A program made the position numbers and the translations under genes. Shown here one piece after another: positions 5,391-12,951 of a stretch of DNA of 26,057 bases; position 1 is the first letter of the stretch, and each line of letters begins with the position of its first letter. Origin of the DNA: a virus; the IMG/VR virus record IMGVR_UViG_3300026484_000274, positions 1-26,057 of that record; one strand, given 5' to 3'. The notes under the pieces were generated by a model, which saw nothing but the letters and a program-made list of their open reading frames with translations, ran no database searches and was not told the origin of the DNA.

Positions 5391-6425
5391 CTATCTTGTA
5401 AATATAGCTATATTTGCAACTTGTTCTTTAAGAGAATGTTTTAAGAAATATTTCATTATACCACCATAATTACAAGTAATAGAACAATTATCATATTCAT
5501 CATAGATTGCTTGCTTTATATCAGCTGGCATACCACTTGGATGAATTAGATTTTTATTTCTTTCAAAATTCTTTCTTAAAAGCTTTTGGTGTGGTGTTTC
5601 TCCCTCTAGATTTTTTACTAGATCTTTTGCAAATTTTTCAGCAGTTTTTTCTCCGAACCTTACTTTTTTAAAGATTTTCTTTTCGACATTTTCACCTTTT
5701 TTATTCAAGTACCAAATATCAAATTCTTCTTCTAAAGTAACAATTTGTTCATATGGTAAACAATCATATTCATATTCATTTAAAGAAATTTCTTTTTCTT
5801 TAAGGTATGCTTTATATTCGTCTGTAAATGTAGTATTAAAAAGAATATTTGGAATATTATCAGCAGCATCTCCAAGACAAATATGAGTTTTTACCCAAAG
5901 ACTTAATTCAGATGGTGTCATATCGACATATTTCTTTTTAATTGGCATATACATCTTAGCACCATAATTAAGAACAATTTTCATATCCTTATCTTCTGTA
6001 ATTACTAAAACATCATCATATTTACTATATTTTTCAGCTAAAGCAAAAATAACATCATCTGCTTCTGCTCTATCAACTTCAACTACTTTAAAAGAGAAAT
6101 GTTCTTTAAGATTTTCTATAAGTTCCTTATTATATTTAAAAAACTCTTCAAAATTTATTTCACTTTCATCCCTACTTTTTTTCCTATGTGATTTGTAATC
6201 AGGATAAACATCCTTTCTCCAATTCATTCTTGAGTCGATTGCTAAAACCATTTCTTTTCTTCCAAATTGCTTCTTCAAAAAGTTTAATGATATAAACATT
6301 TGGTGTAAATACATTCCAATAAAATCTTCAGTAATATATTTTCCGTCTTTTTTCTTTGGTCTTGCATTAAAAACTGATGTAAATAAGTTTCTATTTGCGA
6401 GATGTGAGAAGTCTACTAATAACAT
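5391..6425 (-). CDS. rnh: T4 RNase H-type 5'-3' nuclease (FEN family)
   Basis: 344 residues, T4 RNase H being 305. Metal-binding acids of the FEN fold are in order: Asp5 in LLVDFSH, Asp64 in LAIDSR, Glu121/Asp123/Asp124 in RAEADD, Asp145/Asp147 in TEDKD and Asp186/Asp189 in GDAADN. The conserved KSHRKKSRDE arch region is at 78-87. The C terminus GGIMKYFLKHSL matches the T4 RNase H end. It removes RNA primers and adjacent DNA from lagging-strand fragments, stimulated by gp32 and the clamp, both encoded just upstream. An insertion around residues 195-260 accounts for the extra length. Confidence 0.92.
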   Translation of the reverse strand: MLLVDFSHLANRNLFTSVFNARPKKKDGKYITEDFIGMYLHQMFISLNFLKKQFGRKEMVLAIDSRMNWRKDVYPDYKSHRKKSRDESEINFEEFFKYNKELIENLKEHFSFKVVEVDRAEADDVIFALAEKYSKYDDVLVITEDKDMKIVLNYGAKMYMPIKKKYVDMTPSELSLWVKTHICLGDAADNIPNILFNTTFTDEYKAYLKEKEISLNEYEYDCLPYEQIVTLEEEFDIWYLNKKGENVEKKIFKKVRFGEKTAEKFAKDLVKNLEGETPHQKLLRKNFERNKNLIHPSGMPADIKQAIYDEYDNCSITCNYGGIMKYFLKHSLKEQVANIAIFTR

Positions 6426-6450
6426 TTTAATCCTTTTAATATTTTTTAGG

Positions 6451-6469
6451 GTAGGGAATTTATCCCTAC
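6451..6469 (-). other. Stem-loop between the ssDNA-binding protein and RNase H genes
   Basis: GTAGGGA (6451-6457) and TCCCTAC (6463-6469) form a seven-pair stem with loop ATTTA on plus. It lies three bases after the gp32-like stop codon. The minus strand continues CCTAAAAAATA, not a T run, so partial termination, RNA processing or 3'-end protection of the abundant gp32 message is likelier than strong termination. Confidence 0.5.
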
Positions 6470-6472
6470 TTC

Positions 6473-7546
6473 CTAAAGATCATTTAATAAAGCTTCGATA
6501 TCAGCTGGTGCTGATGTTCCTGCAGTTGTATTTTGAACTGGTGTAGAAGTCTCAACTGTAGGTGTTACAGTTTGAGTTACTTGTGCAACTTCAGTTACAG
6601 GAGCTACTGTAGGTGTTACAGTTTGAGCTACTTCTTGAACTGGAGCAGTTTGAGTTACTCCAACATTTACTGCTCCCCCAACAACAGCAGTTTCAGCAGT
6701 TGTGCTTGTAGGAACAGTTTGAGACTGAGTTGCTCCCCCAGAATTTGATTGATATGGTGCAGTAATAACTTGACTACCAATTTCTAATAAAGCTTTTTCA
6801 ATATCAGTTCCAGCAATAGTTCTGTGAAACTCATTTTTCAAAGTATCATAGTCTTTAAATCTTTTTTCATCTAAAAATTCATTTAAATCCACAGCTTTAT
6901 TTTCTATAATATCTGAAATACAAGCAGCATCACATAATGCTTTTGGAGGATTAAAAGTTAAAGAATATGTAGTATCTAATTTTTTACCAGTTACTGCAAC
7001 AACAATTTCTTCACCATTTGATAAATCAAATAAGTTTTTAGGTTGAACCCCTAATTGTTTTTGTTGATCACTTGGTTCTAATGCACCAATAATTTGTTCA
7101 AAAATTGTTTTCCCATATCCCCATAACATTAGTTTTCCATTATTTCCTGGATTTCCTAAGTCATTTGCAATATATACATTTGAAATGAACTGAGTTCTTC
7201 TTCCGATTTTACCAGCAATTTTATCAGCATATTGTTCAATACCACAGTTTTTTAATTCCATATAAGCATCGCTTACTGGACAAGGTCTATCAATAGTTGA
7301 TGGTGATGGGTTCTTAAAAACTCCCCATTTTCCGTTTGCTTTTTTGATAAAGATTTCGTGATTAAAAACCCTTACAATTGGTGGTGTAGCATCTCCACCC
7401 TTTCCAGGTACTAATCTAACGACAGCCGTTCCAGTTCCTGTTTCATCTCTTGTTAATGCCCAAAATCTTTCATCTTTTTGATCATTGTTGTTTTGAGAAT
7501 TAATATTCCCCATTTTTTGTTTTAAGTTATCCCAGTTGAAATTCAT
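6473..7546 (-). CDS. Single-stranded DNA-binding protein, T4 gp32-like
   Basis: 357 residues against 301 in T4. The OB-fold core is clear: DERFWALTRDETGTGTAVVRLVP at 25-47 (interrupted here only for length), then VFNHEIF, SNVYIANDLGNPGNNGKLMLWGYGKTIFEQI and FDL. The extreme C terminus DIEALLNDL matches the acidic T4 tail DLDDLLNDL that recruits partner proteins. Two of the four T4 zinc ligands appear lost: His63 and Cys89 remain, but the positions of Cys77 and Cys90 are Ser81 and Ser92. Residues about 265-345 are a T/V/P/Q/A-rich repetitive linker (QTVTPTV units), explaining the extra length. Confidence 0.95.
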   Translation of the reverse strand: MNFNWDNLKQKMGNINSQNNNDQKDERFWALTRDETGTGTAVVRLVPGKGGDATPPIVRVFNHEIFIKKANGKWGVFKNPSPSTIDRPCPVSDAYMELKNCGIEQYADKIAGKIGRRTQFISNVYIANDLGNPGNNGKLMLWGYGKTIFEQIIGALEPSDQQKQLGVQPKNLFDLSNGEEIVVAVTGKKLDTTYSLTFNPPKALCDAACISDIIENKAVDLNEFLDEKRFKDYDTLKNEFHRTIAGTDIEKALLEIGSQVITAPYQSNSGGATQSQTVPTSTTAETAVVGGAVNVGVTQTAPVQEVAQTVTPTVAPVTEVAQVTQTVTPTVETSTPVQNTTAGTSAPADIEALLNDL

Positions 7547-7563
7547 ATTTTTTCCTTAATTTT

Positions 7564-7602
7564 AATTGTGCGATTTTGCTATTGTGCAAATTGTGCGATT
7601 TT
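7564..7602 (-). promoter_or_regulatory. Repeat-hairpin element in the leader of the gp32-like gene
   Basis: Minus strand: AAAATCGCACAATT occurs twice (7589-7602 and 7564-7577), separated by 11 bases carrying another GCACAATA. ATTTGC and GCAAAAT flank the middle and can form a six-pair hairpin. The element ends about 17 bases before the start codon and overlaps nothing coding. T4 gp32 represses its own translation by binding a leader pseudoknot plus unstructured repeats, so an analogous autoregulatory site is the natural reading here, by inference. Confidence 0.5.
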
Positions 7603-7629
7603 TTGTTTTTTGATTGTGTTTATTTTAAA

Positions 7630-7660
7630 CTTATTGGGTCAATTTATTTTGAACCATAAG
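7630..7660 (-). terminator. Stem-loop after the sliding clamp gene
   Basis: CTTAT (7630-7634) pairs with ATAAG (7656-7660), and inside GGTCAA pairs with TTGAACC with a one-base bulge. It lies 15 bases past the clamp stop codon in the 128-base gap before the gp32-like gene. The following minus-strand sequence TTTAAAATAAAC is only moderately T-rich, so a weak terminator or processing site. Confidence 0.4.
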
Positions 7661-7674
7661 AAAACTATTCAGGT

Positions 7675-8379
7675 CTAAGCCTGAAATTGTTCTAATAGAG
7701 AAACTACAATTCCTATTGGTTTTGTTTGACTCATTAAAAGAATTGATAAGTTACCTTTCGGTGATTTTATAATTCTCGCTCTGTAATCATCCACAGGTAC
7801 TGTTTGGAAGTTTCTTACATCCACAACTATGGCATAATGCTCTGTAATCTCAGCATCAATTTTTAGTTTAGTAGGATTTTGATATCTATCCATTTCTGTA
7901 AAGTTAGTTAAAACCATTTCAGAATTATCTCCTCTAAAGTCAATAACAATATGATTTAATTTTAATAAACCACTTAATTTATTCACTTTTTGCATCATAT
8001 CTTTTGATAATTCAAATTCCATAACAGAATTCGCATTTTTCATCGCTTGATATTTTGCAGGATCTACATAGTTTCTTCCCTCTATTACTGATAATTCAGT
8101 CGTCTCATACTCACAACTACCATCTGCTCCACTGATGTATAAAACATCATCTCTTAATTCAACATTTGCATCGTCAAAATAATCTAAAACAGAAAGTAGT
8201 TCGTTTAAGAAATACGAACCGAATTTTTCAAATCCCTCTGGTTCAGTTTCTGAAAAATCAACAAATGCGATTACCGACTTATCTTGAGGACAAATTGGTG
8301 TAATTGGATATTCAATTACAGCAGTTGATGAAATTCCTGAAACTGATTTCAGAAGTTTCCTAGTTTCCTTTGTTAGCAT
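7675..8379 (-). CDS. Sliding clamp, T4 gp45-like
   Basis: 234 residues from the chosen ATG at 8377-8379, against 228 for T4 gp45. The start fits MLTKETRKLLKSV aligning with T4 MKLSKDTTALLKNF and follows AAAGGATTAAAT. The frame is open 23 codons further upstream, but that part runs through two hairpins and has no good ribosome-binding site. Matching pattern to gp45 continues as FLNELLSVLDYFDDANVEL (T4 FLGILSLVNDDAEI) and ELSKDMMQKVNKLSGLLKLNHIVI. The trimeric ring tethers DNA polymerase and, in T4, also activates late transcription. The loader genes (44, 62) are not in the window. Confidence 0.88.
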   Translation of the reverse strand: MLTKETRKLLKSVSGISSTAVIEYPITPICPQDKSVIAFVDFSETEPEGFEKFGSYFLNELLSVLDYFDDANVELRDDVLYISGADGSCEYETTELSVIEGRNYVDPAKYQAMKNANSVMEFELSKDMMQKVNKLSGLLKLNHIVIDFRGDNSEMVLTNFTEMDRYQNPTKLKIDAEITEHYAIVVDVRNFQTVPVDDYRARIIKSPKGNLSILLMSQTKPIGIVVSLLEQFQA

Positions 8380-8404
8380 ATTTAATCCTTTTAATTTTAT
8401 GGTT

Positions 8405-8441
8405 GAGTCAATGACTCCAACAAGGGCTTTAACAAGCCCTT
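8405..8441 (-). promoter_or_regulatory. Two hairpins in the leader of the sliding clamp gene
   Basis: AAGGGCTT (8422-8429) pairs with AAGCCCTT (8434-8441) around four bases, and GAGTCA (8405-8410) pairs with TGACTC (8412-8417), extendable past a bulge to GTT/AAC. They fill the 80-base gap between the 109-residue gene and the clamp ribosome-binding site. They could attenuate read-through or control clamp translation; T4 gene 45 is itself translationally repressed by RegA. Confidence 0.45.
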
Positions 8442-8459
8442 TATGCAATCATTATCGTT

Positions 8460-8789
8460 TTAAGCTACCTTTGATAACACAGGATTAATTAAGTCCTTAT
8501 CGGCAACTTCTACCACCTCTTTTAGTGGTTTATTTTGAGCATCTTTTACAAAAGCTTCAATATATAAAGAAATAATCTCCTTTGCTCTTTTTTCAACAGT
8601 TCTTCGTCCCCTAATACCAGTTTCTAAAGTTAGCATATCATCTGTAAAGATCTTGATAAAATCTTTTTCAACATCTTCTAAAGTGTAAGATGGAACTGTT
8701 CCAGCAACAATAGCAGTTTCGAAAGCTTTTAAAGTAGTTACAATTTTATCCTCTAACTGAGCGATTACTTTTTGAGATGGGTTTTTCAT
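8460..8789 (-). CDS. Hypothetical protein beside the clamp gene, 109 residues
   Basis: No family recognised. It is predicted mostly helical, with charged segments (residues 9-28, 37-58, 62-82) and a GRRTVEKRAKE basic patch at 60-70. Placement immediately before the clamp recalls the T4 arrangement where rpbA (RNA polymerase-binding protein) precedes gene 45, but I see no sequence likeness to RpbA, gp33 or gp62. Two promoter copies (8816-8848 and 8911-8943) feed this gene and hence the clamp, gp32-like and downstream genes. Ribosome-binding site AAAGGATCAAAT. Confidence 0.75.
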   Translation of the reverse strand: MKNPSQKVIAQLEDKIVTTLKAFETAIVAGTVPSYTLEDVEKDFIKIFTDDMLTLETGIRGRRTVEKRAKEIISLYIEAFVKDAQNKPLKEVVEVADKDLINPVLSKVA

Positions 8790-8815
8790 ATTTGATCCTT
8801 TTAAATTTATATATA

Positions 8816-8848
8816 ATTATACCTAAAGTTTACTTAAAAACAAATTAA
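8816..8848 (-). promoter_or_regulatory. Periodic promoter for the clamp operon, proximal
   Basis: TTAATT, 5 bases, TTAAGT, 10 bases ending TTAGG, TATAAT at 8816-8821. Predicted start lies about 20 bases before the ATG of the gene at 8789. Confidence 0.68.
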
Positions 8849-8910
8849 ACTAACTTGAATTTTTTAAACTCTAAACTCTTTTGTTCCTGATGAACTCTTT
8901 TTACTCTATA

Positions 8911-8943
8911 ATTATACCTAAATAATACTTAAAATAAGCTTTA
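8911..8943 (-). promoter_or_regulatory. Periodic promoter for the clamp operon, distal
   Basis: TAAAGC, 5 bases, TTAAGT, 10 bases ending TTAGG, TATAAT at 8911-8916. This and the 8816 copy make the only tandem promoter pair outside the tRNA array, which suggests high or two-stage expression of the replication block. Confidence 0.6.
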
Positions 8944-8974
8944 ATTTTAAAGGTTTATATTATTTATAATAAAA

Positions 8975-9193
8975 TTAATCAACAATTAGAAATTTCTTAG
9001 ATCTCGAATTCCTCATTAATGTTACATATTTATTTGGTTTTGTTAATACTCTTATTTCATAAGCAGTATCTGTTGGTGCGAGTCGTATAGGATACGACTC
9101 TTTTGATAATTTACCATCACAGTCAAATAGTTTTACTTTATGATTAAGACTTAATTCTCTTCCATTTATGTCAGTTATTAATATCTCAATCAT
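8975..9193 (-). CDS. Hypothetical protein, 72 residues
   Basis: A small, probably all-beta protein: alternating hydrophobic strands (IEILITDI, HKVKLFD, AYEIRVLT, KYVTLMR, KKFLIVD) with a basic stretch NSRSKK near the end. I recognise no family. It lies 11 bases downstream of the SPFH gene and is the last gene before the tandem clamp promoters, so it closes the SPFH/RNA ligase operon. Confidence 0.65.
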   Translation of the reverse strand: MIEILITDINGRELSLNHKVKLFDCDGKLSKESYPIRLAPTDTAYEIRVLTKPNKYVTLMRNSRSKKFLIVD

Positions 9194-9204
9194 TTTTCTT
9201 CTCC

Positions 9205-10563
9205 CTATTTAATTGCTTTTGTTAATTCTTCAAGTTTTTGAATACCTATTGCTTGCATAACAACATCTACACTATTTGTTGATTGTTGCCCATCTGACCC
9301 TGAACCATTAATTTGAACTCTTGGCATTTGAACAGTTATCCCTTGCATAGCTGATTTAAGGTTATTTGTAACTTCAACTTGTTTCTCAAGTGCATATAGT
9401 TTTGGATCTCTAGCTTTATATTTTGCCGATATTACTGCTGCTTCTGCTAAACCTTTTTCTTTAATTGCTTGAGCTTGATATTTTGCAGCTTTTGCATTTG
9501 CTTTTTGAATTCCCTCGTTTGCTTTAGCAATCGCAAGTTCTTTCTTCTTTCTAACTATTTGTAATTCTGCAGCTTTTGACTCAAGAGCAACTCTCTTATC
9601 AGCTTCAATCACAGCAGCATCTTTTTCTTTAAGCATTTTCTGTTTTGCTTCAACTCTTTCTCTATCACCTCTAAGTTTTGCAACCACAGCTTTTTGTTTT
9701 TCATTTTCTTGGTTTTCTCTAAGAGTTGCTCTTTCTTGAATTCTTTTCTTCTTATTATCCATAAATGTTTTTAACTGTTGCTCTGGAATAAACCCATCAA
9801 TTGTAACTTGAGTAACTTTAACACCATATTTTTTCATAGGGTTTGGATTTCTTAATGGCTTTCCATTTTTATCCCTTTGAATAATATTTTTAAAAATAAC
9901 TTGGTCAGTAGAAGTTGTTTGACTTGGTTTATCCTCTTTTAACCCAACAATACCAGCTTGTCTTTTAACCTTTACAGCAGTTCTTTTTGTTATATAAAGA
10001 CCACCTTGAGCTTGATCCATTAACCTTGCTTTAAATTCATTTTGACCACCTTGCATAAATGCTTCACCAGTAAATTGATTTGCAGTATATGCTAATAATT
10101 CATTTGTAAATTTTTCAACTCCATTATCAACAAAATTATCATATCTTTTAAATGCTTTATGTAATTCTCTAAACTCATCAGGATTTCTTGGCATTTCAAT
10201 TCTAAAAGTACCCTTTATTTTTCCACCATATGTATCCGCAAAAATAATTGGATATGGTTGATTATCACTTGTTGCTCCAGAGTCCTTTTTATCATAAGTT
10301 ACAGTCGTTACTTCATTATAGAAGAATACTTTTGACACAAATGGAAATTTGAATTTAATTCCTGGATCCATTCTTGTAATCAACTTTCCTGATGGAGTCT
10401 GTTCAATTGCAATTTCACCACCATCAACTGTATATGTTGAATTTATTAAAATTACTAATGTAACAATTCCAGCAACACTATATCCTATAATTTTCTTAAT
10501 AGAATTTTTAGCTGATTTCACAGCATCTTTGACATTTTGTTTTATATCTTCGTTTTCAAACAT
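9205..10563 (-). CDS. SPFH/Band 7 (prohibitin-like) membrane protein
   Basis: 452 residues. A single N-terminal membrane segment (about 24-42) is followed by the SPFH domain: VDGGEIAIEQTPSGKL, DPGIKFKFPFVSKVFFYN and VTQVTIDGF. Residues about 270-375 form a long, charged, Ala/Lys/Glu-rich coiled coil, typical of band 7 oligomers. The C terminus is Gly/Ser-rich then helical. Such proteins form membrane scaffolds and control proteases such as FtsH; T4-like phages carry related genes of unclear role, possibly superinfection control or protection of phage proteins. The RNA ligase gene ends eight bases inside this gene's start, so the two are translationally coupled. Confidence 0.88.
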   Translation of the reverse strand: MFENEDIKQNVKDAVKSAKNSIKKIIGYSVAGIVTLVILINSTYTVDGGEIAIEQTPSGKLITRMDPGIKFKFPFVSKVFFYNEVTTVTYDKKDSGATSDNQPYPIIFADTYGGKIKGTFRIEMPRNPDEFRELHKAFKRYDNFVDNGVEKFTNELLAYTANQFTGEAFMQGGQNEFKARLMDQAQGGLYITKRTAVKVKRQAGIVGLKEDKPSQTTSTDQVIFKNIIQRDKNGKPLRNPNPMKKYGVKVTQVTIDGFIPEQQLKTFMDNKKKRIQERATLRENQENEKQKAVVAKLRGDRERVEAKQKMLKEKDAAVIEADKRVALESKAAELQIVRKKKELAIAKANEGIQKANAKAAKYQAQAIKEKGLAEAAVISAKYKARDPKLYALEKQVEVTNNLKSAMQGITVQMPRVQINGSGSDGQQSTNSVDVVMQAIGIQKLEELTKAIK

Positions 10564-11704
10564 TTTCTTCCTTTAATTTTTTTAATAACTCTCTAGCTCC
10601 AGTTAGCTTTTGAGTTTGTTTTTTAATCATTTCAATAAGATTTATTTTTATTTCATCTTTTGATTTACTTCTCATAACAACCCCAAAGAATTTGAATTCA
10701 TTATTTTTCTTTGCAAATTCTTTTCTTTCACTTACACATAACTCATCATATAACTCCTCACAATGTTTTAGATTTTTATTAAAATAGTGACTTATTAAAA
10801 TCTCCATTTCTGTGAATTTTTTTCTTTGAAAATCATTACAAACAGCTAAAATATCATCCAATGTTTCGTCTAATATACAAGCAATTAATCTATTTTCAAC
10901 TAATTCGTTTGGCGATACTAATCGATGTAATGTAAAATATTCGGCAGTCTTAACCTTTCTAAAAGCAGTTTGTAAATTTTTTGCTTTTGGGTTAAAAACT
11001 ATCCATCCCTCAATCCCTTTTTCAGTTTCTTGCCTTTCTAAAATTTCTTTAAAAGTTAAAGAAATTCTATCAACTAAAAACTTTTTAGGAATATCTAAAT
11101 CATTTATAATTTCATCATATGTTAAATACTTACCAAAATAATCTCTTATTTGAAGTATTTTTAATTCTGGAACATTATAATTTACAACTATTCTATTTTC
11201 AGGACTTGTAAACTCTAATAAAGGAGTATAACCACATTTTAATAACTTATAAAGAAAATCTTCTAACTCTGGTTCAATTCTTTCAGAACATTCAAGTGCT
11301 TGGTCTGAATAAAAAGTTCCTTTAGTTTTTAAAACTACTTTATCATTAACTAATAAAGTATTGATTAAAGAACCATCTCTTTTATCTCTTATATCAAGTT
11401 CATCAGTATAATCCCATTCAACAGTTTCATCAATTTCAGGAATTGTTTCCCCATTTAGTGTAAATGGATTTTCGTCATTATTAAAAAATTTATGAATACT
11501 TAACCATCTCTCACCAGTATCTAAATTAAAAGTTATACCTCTCATTTCAATAGTACCTGGAATTAAAAAGTCTGAAAAAGAAGCTAATCTGTAATTAAAG
11601 ATTTTAAATCTTTGTCCGTCAAAAACTTCTTCTTTAGCATAAAATGCTTCATTAGTTTCTACAATTTTTTCACACTCTTCAAGAGTTGGTAAATATGTCT
11701 TCAT
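10556..11704 (-). CDS. rnlA: RNA ligase, T4 Rnl1 type
   Basis: 382 residues, T4 Rnl1 being 374. The adenylated lysine is Lys108 in the motif I sequence DKRDGSLINT (T4 KEDGS). Other nucleotidyltransferase motifs are visible: MRGITFN at 54-60, KTKGTF near 128, EGWIVFNPKAKNL (motif IV) and FRKVKTAEY (motif V). A helical C-terminal domain as in Rnl1 follows. Rnl1 with polynucleotide kinase/phosphatase repairs tRNA cut by host anticodon nucleases, fitting a phage with 13 tRNA genes. No pnkp is in the window. The gene overlaps neighbours on both sides (four bases upstream, eight downstream). Confidence 0.93.
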   Translation of the reverse strand: MKTYLPTLEECEKIVETNEAFYAKEEVFDGQRFKIFNYRLASFSDFLIPGTIEMRGITFNLDTGERWLSIHKFFNNDENPFTLNGETIPEIDETVEWDYTDELDIRDKRDGSLINTLLVNDKVVLKTKGTFYSDQALECSERIEPELEDFLYKLLKCGYTPLLEFTSPENRIVVNYNVPELKILQIRDYFGKYLTYDEIINDLDIPKKFLVDRISLTFKEILERQETEKGIEGWIVFNPKAKNLQTAFRKVKTAEYFTLHRLVSPNELVENRLIACILDETLDDILAVCNDFQRKKFTEMEILISHYFNKNLKHCEELYDELCVSERKEFAKKNNEFKFFGVVMRSKSKDEIKINLIEMIKKQTQKLTGARELLKKLKEENV

Positions 11705-11919
11705 TTTTCTTCCTTTAAAGTTTTAATATATTTCGGATTATGTTTTTGAATTGAAATAACAATATCATATTTTTGACTTCTTCCAATATCTTCCATTAAC
11801 CAATCAAGTTTTCTTTTCTTAATATAGCTAAGAAAATCCCCCATTTTTAATAATTTAAGTAAATCTTTATTGGTTTCAAGATCTTTTAAACAAGCTTCAA
11901 TCTTTTCAATCTTAGTCAT
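11701..11919 (-). CDS. Hypothetical protein, 72 residues
   Basis: A small, highly charged, helical protein (many Lys and Glu, with LKMGDFLSYIKKRKLDWLMEDIG in the centre, split here by position 26-48). No family recognised. Its stop overlaps the RNA ligase start by four bases (ATGA), showing translational coupling, and promoter 11947-11979 stands just upstream. It is therefore the first gene of the RNA ligase-SPFH operon. Confidence 0.7.
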   Translation of the reverse strand: MTKIEKIEACLKDLETNKDLLKLLKMGDFLSYIKKRKLDWLMEDIGRSQKYDIVISIQKHNPKYIKTLKEEK

Positions 11920-11946
11920 TTCAATTCCTTAATCTTTATATAATAT

Positions 11947-11979
11947 ATTATAACTAAAGTTAGCTTAAAATCTACTTAA
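11947..11979 (-). promoter_or_regulatory. Periodic promoter for the RNA ligase-SPFH operon
   Basis: TTAAGT, 5 bases, TTAAGC, 10 bases ending TTAGT, TATAAT at 11947-11952, followed by AT. This is among the best matches to the consensus. The upstream half-site overlaps the stop codon of the 30-residue ORF. Confidence 0.75.
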
Positions 11980-12068
11980 TTATCCAATGGTCCACCTATA
12001 AAATTATTAATTACCACCATTAAAAACACAATTCCTAAAATAATTAAAAAAGCTATTAATGTTCCCAT
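11976..12068 (-). CDS. Tiny membrane peptide, 30 residues
   Basis: ATG at 12066-12068 follows TAAGGATTTAAT. The frame encodes 30 residues beginning MGTLIAFLII and ending NFIGGPLDN, with residues 4-22 a clear single membrane helix. It begins two bases past the stop codon of the P-loop kinase gene. Phages often carry such single-helix peptides, with roles in lysis timing or host membrane effects. Evidence is the ribosome-binding site, the position and the coherent hydrophobic helix. Confidence 0.5.
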   Translation of the reverse strand: MGTLIAFLIILGIVFLMVVINNFIGGPLDN

Positions 12069-12069
12069 A

Positions 12070-12606
12070 TTAAATCCTTATGTTAAGATCTTCTAAAATA
12101 GTTCGTACAGCATCTTCACCAGCTAAAACTTCAGTAAAGGGTATATTATAAATTTTAAACATTTTCTTTAATTCATCTGCAAGCTTTATACTTTCTTCAA
12201 GAGTTTGTTCCCTACCAAACTCTTGATATTCTAAATTGGGGTTTCTTATTAAAAAATAATTTTTATGATTATACTTTTTCCAAAGTTTAAGAAGAAAATC
12301 TTTAAATTCTTCTATTGGAAAACCATCTTTATCTTGTGCATAAATAAGCCCTAATAAAAATGGTCCATCATTAACTAAAAAGTCCAATTCTTCATTTAAT
12401 TTAAAAATTGGATGATGTTGTTTAGCTAAAATATAGGTTTGGTCTTTTAACCTATAAAAATCTTTACTATAAACAAGATCCTTTGCATATTCAGTTAAAT
12501 ATTCAACTTTATAATCAAGTTTTTTCATTTCGTGAAAAATTCCTGCTGCAGTTGTGCTCTTCCCTACTCCAGGTGACCCAAATATATTAATATTCAGTGC
12601 TCCCAT
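12070..12606 (-). CDS. P-loop kinase of the NadR/AAA_28-like family
   Basis: 178 residues. Walker A GSPGVGKST at 10-18. After it come VEYLTEYAKDL, DQTYILAKQHHPIFKL and the strand LDFLVNDGPFLLGLIYAQD, an arrangement like the ribosylnicotinamide-kinase domain of NadR and deoxynucleoside kinases (EYAR/E, then Q..., then D-G/S-P). The C-terminal part has LIRNPNLEYQEFGREQTLEE, whose Arg residues could be the lid. If it phosphorylates nicotinamide riboside it would supply NMN to the NMNAT encoded 3 kb away; a deoxynucleoside kinase or a phage-specific ATPase are alternatives. Family call good, substrate inferred. Confidence 0.75.
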   Translation of the reverse strand: MGALNINIFGSPGVGKSTTAAGIFHEMKKLDYKVEYLTEYAKDLVYSKDFYRLKDQTYILAKQHHPIFKLNEELDFLVNDGPFLLGLIYAQDKDGFPIEEFKDFLLKLWKKYNHKNYFLIRNPNLEYQEFGREQTLEESIKLADELKKMFKIYNIPFTEVLAGEDAVRTILEDLNIRI

Positions 12607-12618
12607 TTTATTTCCTTT

Positions 12619-12951
12619 TTAAATTGTACATATAAATTCCCACACGGCATCATCAGTTGACATATCTTTATAATGTGGTATTGTAATTAATATATCTCTA
12701 ATTGTACTATTACTATTGATACAATGCCAAAAATTCATATCAGATAAATAATCAAATACATCTATTTGTCTAAATGTTTTATGAAAAATCTCTAAAAAAG
12801 AAGAAATGTCATCATTTGATATTTCTAATGCAACTTCTATGGACTTATTAAATTCTTTTTCTCCAACATTTTTCATAGTCGATAAAAATATTCGTATATA
12901 CCCATTATCTTCTTTTTCTAAACTTTCAGATATATATTTAAAATAGTTCAT
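12619..12951 (-). CDS. Hypothetical protein, 110 residues
   Basis: No family recognised. It is rich in aromatic and acidic residues and likely all-helical (residues 4-12, 31-60, 65-75, 98-108). It overlaps the downstream end of the next gene upstream (12948-13184) by four bases, ATGA style, and precedes the P-loop kinase by 12 bases, so it is part of that operon. Confidence 0.65.
   Translation of the reverse strand: MNYFKYISESLEKEDNGYIRIFLSTMKNVGEKEFNKSIEVALEISNDDISSFLEIFHKTFRQIDVFDYLSDMNFWHCINSNSTIRDILITIPHYKDMSTDDAVWEFICTI

Noticed and set aside
6533-6748. Ser/Tyr/Cys-rich plus-strand ORF
   Set aside because: It is the antisense of the T/V/P/Q repeats in the gp32-like linker; low-complexity shadow.
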